Assembly: GCA_963850415.1 (NCBI GenBank)
Contig: CAWKLE010000002.1
Span: 310,001-374,000, forward strand
Direction: 5' to 3'
DNA length: 64,000 nt
Source: VAXT01 sp963850415
GTDB taxonomy: Bacteria; Actinomycetota; Thermoleophilia; Gaiellales; Gaiellaceae
This document shows positions 57,259-64,000 of the stretch, in pieces. A program made the position numbers and the translations under genes. The notes beneath the pieces were generated by a model. It worked only from the letters and a program-made list of their open reading frames with translations. It searched no databases and was not told where the DNA came from. Each line of letters opens with the position of its first letter. The first letter of the stretch is position 1.

Positions 57259-57362
57259 CGCACCGGCTCCGCCCCGGCGATGTCGAGAACGGGCGACCTG
57301 CTCCGTTCATTGGGTGACAAGTGCCAAAGTTGGGCCAGACGGCCCAGAGCAGAGGAGGAGAG

Positions 57363-57803
57363 ATGGCCAGATACCTACTCGCGGTCAATTTCGAGGGCGG
57401 CGTCGTCGACACGCCCATGGAGGAGTGGAAGCCCGAGGAGGTTCAGGCGCACCTGGACTACTACAAGGCTCTCTCACAGGAGCTGAGGGAGAGCGGCGAG
57501 CTGGTGCAGTCGGAGGTCCTGACCGGGCCCGACCTCGCCAAGATCGTGACCTCCGACGGCACGACGCCGGTGGTCACCGACGGGCCGTTCCAGGAGTTCA
57601 AGGAGTGGCTCGCCGGCTTCCAGGTCTTCGACGTCGAGTCCGAGGAGCGAGCACTCGAGATCGCGGCGAGGCTCTCGGCCGTGCCTGGCCCGAACGGCGT
57701 TGCGACCCAGCAGCCGATTCAGGTGCGGCGGGTGATGGACGATCGCATCAATGACACCGAGGGGATGAAGGAGTACCTGGAGACCGCAGCGGGCGAGCGC
57801 TAA
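57363..57803 (+). CDS. DGPF-domain (YCII-like) protein
   Basis: The 146-residue product starts at the ATG at 57363 behind GAGGAGGAG and contains VVTDGPFQEFKEWLAGFQVF, the DGPF signature, plus EERALEIAARLSAVPG. DGPF proteins are the constant genetic partner of ECF42-group sigma factors and are thought to be part of that signalling unit. The sigma gene begins 24 bp after its stop, in the same operon. Confidence 0.92.
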   Translation: MARYLLAVNFEGGVVDTPMEEWKPEEVQAHLDYYKALSQELRESGELVQSEVLTGPDLAKIVTSDGTTPVVTDGPFQEFKEWLAGFQVFDVESEERALEIAARLSAVPGPNGVATQQPIQVRRVMDDRINDTEGMKEYLETAAGER

Positions 57804-57826
57804 ACGTCTCGCGGGATGTCGAGGAT

Positions 57827-59038
57827 GTGCTGCGCGAGCTGTCGCCGCAGGTCCTCGGCGCGCTCGTGCGCAAGTACGGCGACTTCGACGCGGCCGAGGA
57901 CGCCGTCCAGGAGGCGCTGCTCGCAGCCGCGACGCGCTGGCCTCGGGACGGCGTGCCCGAAGAGCCCCGCGGCTGGCTCGTGCAGACCGCGTCGCGAAGG
58001 CTGATCGACCAGTGGCGAAGCGACCGGTCGCGGCGGGACCGGGAGGAGCTGGTCTCCGGCCAAGAGCCGCCCGCGCACGACACCTCCGGCGAGGACGACA
58101 CGCTGACCGTGCTCTTCATGTGCTGCCATCCCGTGCTGACCCCGGCGTCGGCGATCGCTTTGATTCTTCGTGCCGTCGGCGGGCTGACCACGGCTGAGAT
58201 TGCGAGCGCGTTCCTCGTCGTCGAGGCGACGATGGCGCAGCGCATCTCGCGAGCGAAGCGGAGCATCGAGGCGTCCGGAGAGCCCTTCCGGCTGCCGCAG
58301 CCCGAGGAGCGACCTGCGCGCGTCCGCCTGGTGCTCCACGTCCTGTACCTGATCTTCAACGAGGGCTATACGAGTAGCGTGGGCGCCGACCTGCATCGCG
58401 CCGAGCTCTCCGACGAGGCGATTCGCCTGGCGAGGATGACGCACAGGCTGCTGCCTGACGACGGTGAGATTGCGGGGCTCCTCGCTCTGATGCTGCTGAT
58501 CGACGCGCGGCGTCCTGCGCGGACGACCGCCGGAGGCGAGCTCGTCCCGCTCGCCGAGCAGGATCGGACGCTCTGGGATCGGGTGCAGATCGACGAGGGC
58601 ACCGCGCTTCTCGACACCGCGATGGGCAGGCCGCCCGTGGGCGAGTACCGGATCCAGGCTGCGATCGCTGCCGTCCACGACCGCGCGGCGCGGGCCGAGG
58701 ACACGGACTGGACGCAGATCCTCGCGCTCTACGGCTTGCTCGAGCAGCTGACGGACAACCCGGTCGTGACGCTCAATCGCGCGGTTGCGGTCGCGATGGC
58801 TGAGGGGCCGTCGGCGGGCCTGGTCGTGCTCGACTCGGTCGCCGAGCGGCTCGCAGGCCACTACCGGGTCGACGCGGTCCGGGCGCACCTGCTGGAGATG
58901 ACCGGCGATACAGAGGGAGCGGTTGAGCACTACCGTGCCGCAGCCGGCCGCACGACGAGCCTTCCGGAGCAGCGCTACCTGGCGATGAAAGCCGCCCGGC
59001 TCAAGCAGGGAGAGACAGAGTCGCCCGCCTCCGGATGA
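57827..59038 (+). CDS. ECF42-type RNA polymerase sigma factor with TPR-like C-terminal domain
   Basis: The 403-residue product has sigma2 (RKYGDFDAAEDAVQEALLAA, WLVQTASRRLIDQWRS) and sigma4 (ALILRAVGGLTTAEIASAFL, QRISRAKRSIE), then a long C-terminal domain (170-403) with HVLYLIFNEGYTSS and NRAVAVAMAEGPSAGL, all ECF42 hallmarks. That extension replaces an anti-sigma factor for control. The frame is open upstream of the GTG at 57827 (reading NVSRDVED), so the true start may be a little earlier. The DGPF gene upstream confirms the group. Confidence 0.93.
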   Translation: MLRELSPQVLGALVRKYGDFDAAEDAVQEALLAAATRWPRDGVPEEPRGWLVQTASRRLIDQWRSDRSRRDREELVSGQEPPAHDTSGEDDTLTVLFMCCHPVLTPASAIALILRAVGGLTTAEIASAFLVVEATMAQRISRAKRSIEASGEPFRLPQPEERPARVRLVLHVLYLIFNEGYTSSVGADLHRAELSDEAIRLARMTHRLLPDDGEIAGLLALMLLIDARRPARTTAGGELVPLAEQDRTLWDRVQIDEGTALLDTAMGRPPVGEYRIQAAIAAVHDRAARAEDTDWTQILALYGLLEQLTDNPVVTLNRAVAVAMAEGPSAGLVVLDSVAERLAGHYRVDAVRAHLLEMTGDTEGAVEHYRAAAGRTTSLPEQRYLAMKAARLKQGETESPASG

Positions 59039-60260
59039 CTACGCGCCACGCGAGGCCGGCCGCGAACATCGCAAGGCCGGCGACGACGGCGCTGAGCGGG
59101 AGCGTGGCGACGAGAGTGACACACCCCACGAGCCCGGCCGCGTTCAGCGCTCGCGGCCAGCGCCGCCACTCGCCGCGCTGCGTCCAAGCAGACGCGTTCG
59201 CGATCGCGTAGTAGGTCAGCACACCGAAGGACGAGAACGCGATTGCGCCGCGCAGGTCCGTAGTCAGGACGAGGGCCGTCACCGCGATCGCGACGGCGAG
59301 CTCGGCGTGGTCCGGCACGCGGTAGCGCGGGTGGACCGAGGACAGCCAGCGCGGAAGGTCGCCCTCGCGCGCCATGGCCAGGGTCGTGCGCCCGATCCCC
59401 GCGATCAGCGCCAGCAACGCGCCCAGGCTCGCGACCGCGGCTCCGATGTCGACCAGCGGAACGGCCCAGTCCGCGCCGACCGACCGGACCGCGCTCTCGA
59501 GCGGCGTCACGCTCGCCGCTAGCGCATCCGGGCCGAGCACGAGCAGCACCGACCCGGCGACGACCGCGTAGACGACGACGGTGATCCCGAGCGCCACTGG
59601 GATCGCACGCGGGATCGTCCGCCGTGGTTCGCGTACCTCCTCGCCGAGCGTCGCGATCCTCGCGTAGCCCGCGAACGCGAAGAAGAGGAGCCCCGCCGAC
59701 TGGAGCACGCCGTAGAGCCCGTTGGGAAGCTCCCACGTCAGGTTGCCCGTCCTGGCGTCGCCGCTCCCGAGGATCACGCCGACCACGACGGCGAGCGCAA
59801 CCAGCGAGACCGCGACGAGGATGCGCGTCAGGCCGGCCGTCCGCGTGATGCCGCGCAGGTTGACCCCCGTGAGCGTCACGACCGCGACGGCTGCGACGAG
59901 GCGCTCGACCCAGCGCGGCCCGGGAACCGCGTACGCGGCGAACGTGAGCGCCATCGCGGCGCAGGACGCCGTCTTGCCGATCACGAACCCCCAGCCGGCG
60001 AGGAAGCCCCACCACTCTCCGAGCCGCTCCCGCCCGTAGACGTAGGTGCCGCCCGAGGTCGGGTACTGGGCCGCGAGCTGCGCGGATGCGACCGCGTTAC
60101 AGTAGGCGACGCCTGCCGCGAGCGCCAGGCCGACGAGCAGCAGGCTTCCGGCCGACGCGGCCGCAGGGGCGAACGCCACGAAGACCCCGGCGCCGATCAT
60201 CGAGCCGAGCCCGATGACGACGGCATCGAAGGTCCCGAGCCGGCGGGCGAGCGTCGTCAA
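59001..60260 (-). CDS. APC family amino acid/polyamine permease
   Basis: The 419-residue product has twelve predicted helices. The first contains the APC signature DAVVIGLGSMIGAGVFVAFA, and later QYPTSGGTYVYGRERLGEWW and FAFAGYARIATLGEEVREPR follow. It resembles permeases that import neutral amino acids; the substrate is unknown. The TTG start at 60260 overlaps the stop of the HIT-like gene as TTGA. Its 3' end overlaps the convergent sigma gene by 38 bp. Confidence 0.86.
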   Translation of the reverse strand: MTTLARRLGTFDAVVIGLGSMIGAGVFVAFAPAAASAGSLLLVGLALAAGVAYCNAVASAQLAAQYPTSGGTYVYGRERLGEWWGFLAGWGFVIGKTASCAAMALTFAAYAVPGPRWVERLVAAVAVVTLTGVNLRGITRTAGLTRILVAVSLVALAVVVGVILGSGDARTGNLTWELPNGLYGVLQSAGLLFFAFAGYARIATLGEEVREPRRTIPRAIPVALGITVVVYAVVAGSVLLVLGPDALAASVTPLESAVRSVGADWAVPLVDIGAAVASLGALLALIAGIGRTTLAMAREGDLPRWLSSVHPRYRVPDHAELAVAIAVTALVLTTDLRGAIAFSSFGVLTYYAIANASAWTQRGEWRRWPRALNAAGLVGCVTLVATLPLSAVVAGLAMFAAGLAWRVVIRRRATLSLPA

Positions 60261-60748
60261 AGCGCTTCGGCGATCCGCCTGGCGGCGTCCGCCAGCTCGT
60301 CGTCCGTGACGTTCGGCAGGACGTCCTCCCAGAGCGGAAGCATCATCCCGGAGGCCTCGAGCATCCCGAGCGGCCGCGGGATGAACCACACGTGGAAGTG
60401 CGCGCCTCCGTCGCCCCAGCGATAGAGATGCACGCGGCCCACGTCGCCGAGCCCGAGGATCGCACGCTCGACGCGGGCGGCGAGCGGGCCGAAGGCGGCG
60501 GCCGCCTCGGGTGAGAGGTCGCTGAACGAGTCGACGTGCTCGCGGCTCGCGAGCCAGACGGCTCCCGCGATACTGCCTCCGATGGGCGGGTGCAGGCTGA
60601 AATGCTCGTCCTGCCAGACGGCAGCCGTCGACTGCCCGGCGCAGATGCCACACGGCTCGCCGCCCTCCTCGCCGCGGCGCGGCGGCTCGGGGACGACTCG
60701 TTCGCCCGGTTCGCGGACGGTCAGTGGCTCGGCATACGGAAGTTGCAT
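60257..60748 (-). CDS. HIT-superfamily-like protein
   Basis: The 163-residue product has the HIT layout: a zinc-like Cys pair (GGEPCGICAGQ), EHFSLHPPIGGSIAGAVWLA, REHVDSFSDLSPEAAAAFGP and GDGGAHFHVWFIPRPLG. The catalytic HxHxH is incomplete (AHFHVW), so its hydrolase or transferase activity is doubtful. It starts at the ATG at 60748, two bases from the MerR fusion stop, so it may be co-transcribed with that gene. Confidence 0.75.
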   Translation of the reverse strand: MQLPYAEPLTVREPGERVVPEPPRRGEEGGEPCGICAGQSTAAVWQDEHFSLHPPIGGSIAGAVWLASREHVDSFSDLSPEAAAAFGPLAARVERAILGLGDVGRVHLYRWGDGGAHFHVWFIPRPLGMLEASGMMLPLWEDVLPNVTDDELADAARRIAEAL

Positions 60749-60750
60749 GG

Positions 60751-61584
60751 TCAGGCTCCTTTCTCCAGAGCGATGGGAACGGCAGGGAGGATTCCCGCGG
60801 CGCGCCGCGCGATCTCGATGAACGGCTTGAGCCGCGCGGTGAGGTCCGCACGCGTTGCGCGAAAGGCCTCCAGGCGCTGCTCCTCGGGCCCCTCGACGGT
60901 GCTCGGGTCCTCGAGGTGCCAGTGCAGTGAGCTGTGCGGGCCGGGCAGGCTCGGGCACTGTTCACGGGCGCTGTTGGACAGGGTGACCACGTAGTCGAAC
61001 CGGCGGTCGAGCAGTTCCTCGACGGGCTTCGCGCGGGCCTCCTGCCAGTCGATGCCGATCTCGGCGAGGACGCGGACCGCGAGCGGGTGAACCTGCTTCG
61101 GCGTCGTGCCTGCCGACGACGCGCCGAAGTCCGGGTCGCCGAACCTGTCCAGCAGCGCCTCGGCGATCTGGCTGCGCGCCGAGTTCCCGTTGCAGACGAA
61201 GAGGACGCCGATGGGGACCGGGTTGGCTTGGCCGCGATCGACCGCCGCGATCGTTCGCTCGAGGTCGACGAGCTCGATCTCGAGGCGCTCCAGCTCTTCC
61301 CGCTGGCGCGCGATGTTCCGCCGCTGCTGCTCCAGCGTTGCGGTCAGCGCCGGGTCGATCACCTCCCCTTCGAGGCACCGGTCGACAAGCTGTCCGGCCT
61401 CGACCGGGGTCAGACCGAGTCGCCGGAGAGCGAGGATCAGCGTCAGCCGCGAGAGGTCGGCGTCGCTGTACTCGCGGTAGCCATTCTCGCGCCGCACGGG
61501 ACTGGGGAGGACCCCGGCCGCCTCGTACCAGCGGACACCGGAGGGCGAAATCCCGGCCCGGCGTGCGAATGTCGAGATGTTCAC
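60751..61584 (-). CDS. MerR regulator fused to a low-molecular-weight phosphatase / ArsC-type arsenate reductase domain
   Basis: The 277-residue product has an N-terminal MerR winged helix (MNISTFARRAGISPSGVRWY, NGYREYSDADLSRL) and coiled coil (about 80-115). A complete LMW-PTP/ArsC domain (about 125-270) follows: nucleophile loop VLFVCNGNSARSQIAEALL (Cys131, Arg137), acid loop HLEDPSTVEG (Asp226). Of the two resolving Cys of thioredoxin-linked ArsC, the first is Ser203 and the second is kept (Cys210). So it may sense arsenate or phosphate, or use mycothiol. Its own promoter has a perfect MerR operator. Confidence 0.9.
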   Translation of the reverse strand: MNISTFARRAGISPSGVRWYEAAGVLPSPVRRENGYREYSDADLSRLTLILALRRLGLTPVEAGQLVDRCLEGEVIDPALTATLEQQRRNIARQREELERLEIELVDLERTIAAVDRGQANPVPIGVLFVCNGNSARSQIAEALLDRFGDPDFGASSAGTTPKQVHPLAVRVLAEIGIDWQEARAKPVEELLDRRFDYVVTLSNSAREQCPSLPGPHSSLHWHLEDPSTVEGPEEQRLEAFRATRADLTARLKPFIEIARRAAGILPAVPIALEKGA

Positions 61585-61590
61585 GCCTCG

Positions 61591-61621
61591 ACTGTAGACC
61601 TTACAGTGACTGTAAGGTCAA
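61591..61621 (-). promoter_or_regulatory. MerR-type promoter of the MerR-ArsC fusion gene
   Basis: On the minus strand TTGACC (-35, 61621-61616) and TACAGT (-10, 61596-61591) are separated by 19 bp, the over-long spacer used by MerR proteins. Between and across it lies a perfect dyad: GACCTTACAG, TGA, CTGTAAGGTC (61597-61619). The -10 ends 6 nt before the GTG, so the mRNA is leaderless. Confidence 0.88.
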
Positions 61622-61648
61622 GCCGAACGTCTCAAAGGGGCGTGTCCC

Positions 61649-61710
61649 GGGACCTGGTCCCCAGACGCGTCCCGAACCGCCATGCCCTGGGACCAGGTCC
61701 AAGGACATGG
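61649..61710. repeat. palindromic repeat pair between merR-arsC and GNAT genes
   Basis: GGGACC-T-GGTCCC (61649-61661) and GGACC-A-GGTCC (61690-61700) are two copies of the same dyad in opposite orientation, with CATG sequences around the second (61681 and 61706). The layout echoes the GGTGCC-A-GGCACC palindromes at 37414 and 37518. It may be the same intergenic repeat class. Confidence 0.6.
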
Positions 61711-61755
61711 CGTTTAGCAGCATTGCGCCGATGCGGGTGGCAGGCTTGAGGTCGC

Positions 61756-62650
61756 ATGCACGCGAGGATCCGTGCCGCGGTTGTTTCGGACGCGTCGGGG
61801 ATCGTCCGCCTTGGTCGCGCGATCGATCGTGACCAGCTGGCGACCGACGAATCGTTTCGCGCGCTGCTCGAGCGGCCTGCGGAGCCGACGATCGAGCGGC
61901 TCGTCGCGGAGCTCGACGGCAGGATCGTCGCCTGGGCCCCGTCGGGCGCCTACGAGTCGGGAGCCGGATGGTTCTGGATCGGCGTGGAGCGGTCGCATCG
62001 CCGACAGGGGCTCGGGCGCGACCTCTACGAGCGAATCGAGGCACGATTGCTCGGGCTCGGCGTCGCACGGATCCAGACCGCGCCGTCGGACGAGGACGGC
62101 CGCCGCTTTCTCGTCGCGCGCGGGTTCGCGGTCGACCAGGTGATCAGGCACCTCGAGCTCGACCCGCGGACGGTTGCGCCCGGGCCAGCCCCTGGCCGAG
62201 ACATTCGCGTCGCCTCGCTAGCCGAGGCCAGGGACCACACCGAGGCGCTCTTCCGTTTCTACGCGGAGGCTCGCTCGGACGTGCCGTCCGCGACCCGGCG
62301 ACCCGTCTGGACGCTCGACGAGTGGCGGGCCGAGACGGTCGACTCGCCGCTGATCGACGTCGACGCCAATTTCGTCGTCTTCGAGCACGAGGAGCCGGTC
62401 GCGCTCGCCTGGCTCTACTCCGATCGCGAAGGAGGGCGCCGAGGCCGTGATGGCAGCGACCCGCCGTGATCGGCGAGGGCGCGGGCTGGCGACGCTTGCG
62501 AAGACCGAGTCGGCGCGCCGTGCCGCAGCGCTCGGCATCACGCGCATCGTGACCGGCAACGACCGCGAGAACGCGCCGATGCTCGCGGTCAACCGGAGGC
62601 TGGGTTTCACGGAGACATCCGTGATCGAGTCGTACGCGAAGCGGATGTGA
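61756..62650 (+). CDS. tandem GNAT acetyltransferase, frame broken near 62430
   Basis: An N-terminal GNAT domain (WIGVERSHRRQGLGRDLYER is the acetyl-CoA loop) is followed by a second domain. Its first part (VWTLDEWRAETVDSPLIDVD) lies in one frame and its acetyl-CoA loop (AATRRDRRGRGLATLAKTES) in the next. One extra base near 62430 accounts for the shift (SDRE then GAEAVMAATRRDRRG). The repaired protein is about 297 residues. The ATG at 61756 follows the palindromic pair. The substrate is unknown. Confidence 0.78.
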
Positions 62651-62677
62651 CAGGGTGGGTCGCTCGCAACGAGGAGG

Positions 62678-63604
62678 GTGATGTCGGGTCGGCGGACAAC
62701 CCTGCGGCAACTCGGGCGGATCGGTCCGCTGTTCGCGCTCGCCGGGGTTGCCGGCTTCCTGCTCGGAGCTTGCGGCGGAGGAGGCGGGAGTGGGGGCGCG
62801 ATCGGCTCGAACACTGTCCTGACCGTGACGCGGACCAGCGTGACGGCAACCCGTCCGACTCGTCCGCCCGCGCCGGCGCCTCCGGCGGCCGCGGCTCCGC
62901 CGCCGCCTGCTGCGCAACCGCCTGCTGCGCAACCGCCTGCTGCGCAACCTCCGCCTGCCCCGCCTCCGCCAGCTCCACTTCCGCCGCCGCCACCTCCGCC
63001 TCTCCAACCTCCGCCTCCCGCTCCGCCACCATCCCCGCCGCCTCCCCCGGAGCCTCCTCCTCCGGCGCCGCCGCCTCCGCCTCCTCCACCACCACCACCT
63101 CCTCCTCCTCCGCCGCCACCTCCACCCGTTACTACTTCGGGCAGCGAGTCGTCCGGCGGCTCTGCCTGGCCGTGGATCATTCTCGGAGTTGCAGTCGCCG
63201 CAGGAGCCCTGCTCGGTTTCCTCCTCTGGCGACGTAGGCGTGCCGGCGCCGCTTCCTGGGCCGAGAGGTTCGACGACCTCACCAGGCGTTGCTTCGTCGC
63301 CGTCGACGACGTGCTCTCACAAGGCTCCGTCGTAACCGGTCAGATCCAGGCGCTCGCGGCTGAGGCGAGAACGCTGGAAGCAGATGCGCCCGACGATCCG
63401 GCCAGGGCGGAGGCCGGCCGTGTACGCGCTCAGCTGGACGAGCTCGCGACGACGCTCGAGGGCGACAGGACGCTCCGGCTCAGCTCGCCGCCGCCGAGCG
63501 AGGATCAGCTCTCCTACTCGACGGCTCTGATCCGGCGCCAGGTCGAGCAGCTGCAGGGGATTCTGCGCCCGCCGCCCGCCCCGGGTGCGCCTCCGCCTGC
63601 CTAG
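62678..63604 (+). CDS. polyproline-rich lipoprotein with a transmembrane anchor
   Basis: The 308-residue product has a lipoprotein signal (LAGVAGFLLGACGGG, lipobox Cys32), a Pro-rich region (about 60-150) with AAQPPAAQPP repeats and a run of about 20 prolines, then one transmembrane helix (WPWIILGVAVAAGALLGFLL, about 164-186) and a cytosolic tail of about 120 residues. The layout tethers the polyproline loop at both ends outside the membrane. No family recognised. A GAGGAGGG site overlaps the start region. Confidence 0.68.
   Translation: MMSGRRTTLRQLGRIGPLFALAGVAGFLLGACGGGGGSGGAIGSNTVLTVTRTSVTATRPTRPPAPAPPAAAAPPPPAAQPPAAQPPAAQPPPAPPPPAPLPPPPPPPLQPPPPAPPPSPPPPPEPPPPAPPPPPPPPPPPPPPPPPPPPVTTSGSESSGGSAWPWIILGVAVAAGALLGFLLWRRRRAGAASWAERFDDLTRRCFVAVDDVLSQGSVVTGQIQALAAEARTLEADAPDDPARAEAGRVRAQLDELATTLEGDRTLRLSSPPPSEDQLSYSTALIRRQVEQLQGILRPPPAPGAPPPA
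62904..62948 (+). repeat. three exact 15-bp repeats in the polyproline gene
   Basis: CGCCTGCTGCGCAAC occurs three times in tandem and codes for PPAAQ units. Exact identity at DNA level suggests recent expansion. Confidence 0.9.
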
Positions 63605-64000
63605 CGGCCCAGAGCGGCGATTCGCCCTGCGACGACCGCGGCGTCCTCGCCGACGCCGTACAGGAGCGACGACTTGCGCTTGCGCAGGAAGTGGACGCCG
63701 ACGAAGTAGAGCCCCGGCACGACGGTGCTCGCCCCGTCGACGTGGATCGGGAACCCGAGCTCGTCGAACGCCTCGGGCCACGGGAGCCACGACGCGTAGT
63801 CGGGCCGGAACCCACCGGCGAAGACGACCGCTCCGAAGCCGGACAGCTCGAGGTCCTCGGGCGCATCCGCCGCGAACGGCTCCGGGTCCTCGATGCCAGG
63901 ATCTTCCAGACCCCGCTCGGCCACGAGTCCGCGCACGAGGTCCATGAACTGTCTGTGCCGCTCGTCGCACACGGCGACGGTCTCGGCGAGATCGGGTGCG
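63601..64000 (-). CDS. flavin-dependent oxidoreductase, C-terminal part (cut by window edge)
   Basis: The visible 132 residues end a protein whose start lies beyond 64000. LSGFGAVVFAGGFRPDYASW and VDGASTVVPGLYFVGVHFLR are the typical end of FAD/NAD(P)-dependent monooxygenases and thioredoxin-reductase-like flavoproteins: the second dinucleotide domain followed by the GLYF.G motif that contacts FAD. The tail KRKSSLLYGVGEDAAVVAGR fits as well. The substrate cannot be told. Its stop overlaps the end of the convergent polyproline gene by 4 bp. Confidence 0.82.
   Translation of the reverse strand, partial: APDLAETVAVCDERHRQFMDLVRGLVAERGLEDPGIEDPEPFAADAPEDLELSGFGAVVFAGGFRPDYASWLPWPEAFDELGFPIHVDGASTVVPGLYFVGVHFLRKRKSSLLYGVGEDAAVVAGRIAALGR

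Noticed and set aside
62904..62948. CRISPR-like short repeats
   Set aside because: 15-bp units without spacers, in frame and coding PPAAQ; ordinary coding microsatellite.
62218..63282. Polyglycine frame opposite the polyproline lipoprotein gene
   Set aside because: Complement of proline codons; the plus strand has a lipobox, membrane helix and ribosome-binding site.

Overview
The window is one contiguous piece of a very GC-rich bacterial chromosome from a deep-branching actinobacterium. The order prfA-prmC-tsaC-wecA-atp is the usual actinobacterial arrangement. The many short-leader or leaderless genes, the MerR/MarR regulators, peptide and sugar ABC systems and LCP/UDP-sugar wall genes fit the class Thermoleophilia (Gaiellales/Solirubrobacterales-like). 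That lineage call is an inference from gene content and style, not from a marker phylogeny. No tRNA, rRNA, integrase, transposase, phage gene or CRISPR array was seen. One RNA gene, the tmRNA, is clear.

Layout. 1-7.5 kb: edge of a DUF2339 membrane protein, then release factor 1, its methylase, a threonylcarbamoyl-AMP synthase, a MarR regulator divergent from a secreted protein, glyA, upp and wecA. 7.5-24 kb: ankyrin protein, membrane-anchored protein and the F1Fo ATP synthase genes atpZ-like/I/B/E/F/H/A/G. A complete dipeptide-type ABC transporter (permease, binding protein, permease, two ATPases), a small membrane protein and a zinc-finger anti-sigma-like protein follow, and only then come atpD and atpC. 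The ATP synthase operon is therefore split by about 7 kb. 23-32 kb: a two-gene MetE-like methionine synthase, an LCP wall ligase, UDP-glucose dehydrogenase, two sugar nucleotidyltransferases, a cupin isomerase, a MerR regulator and S-adenosylhomocysteine hydrolase. 32-46 kb: ComF-like, hibernation factor, secA, prfB (with programmed +1 frameshift), ftsEX, RNase R, a convergent copper-handling operon (CopCD, YcnI-like, a His-rich exported protein, a membrane protein), smpB, a HAD phosphatase and ssrA. 47-52 kb: an accessory block with Shine-Dalgarno-led genes (PAS-LuxR regulator, monooxygenase, SnoaL, CoA-binding, CPBP protease, membrane proteins). 52-64 kb: a sugar ABC transporter, a secreted beta-propeller/polyproline/PASTA protein, a DGPF-protein/ECF sigma pair, an amino acid permease, a HIT-like protein, a MerR-arsenate-reductase fusion, a GNAT, a polyproline lipoprotein and the end of a flavoprotein.

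Two genome-wide traits stand out. First, about a dozen genes have a TANNNT hexamer ending 6-7 nt before the start codon and no ribosome-binding site, which points to leaderless mRNAs. Second, five genes (ankyrin, atpH, atpA, HAD, GNAT) are broken by small insertions, all with a net +1 shift. Two of these are exact 4-bp tandem duplications. Because atpA and atpH should be essential, assembly or consensus error is the first explanation to test.

Most interesting candidates: the MerR/LMW-phosphatase (ArsC-type) fusion with a textbook 19-bp-spacer MerR promoter on its own gene; a possible methionine-cycle regulon marked by related palindromes near the metE pair and the merR-ahcY genes; a copper operon in which three successive exported proteins all appear to start with histidine after signal cleavage; the nested palindromic element between secA and prfB; and the symmetric -10 hexamer shared by ssrA and its divergent neighbour.
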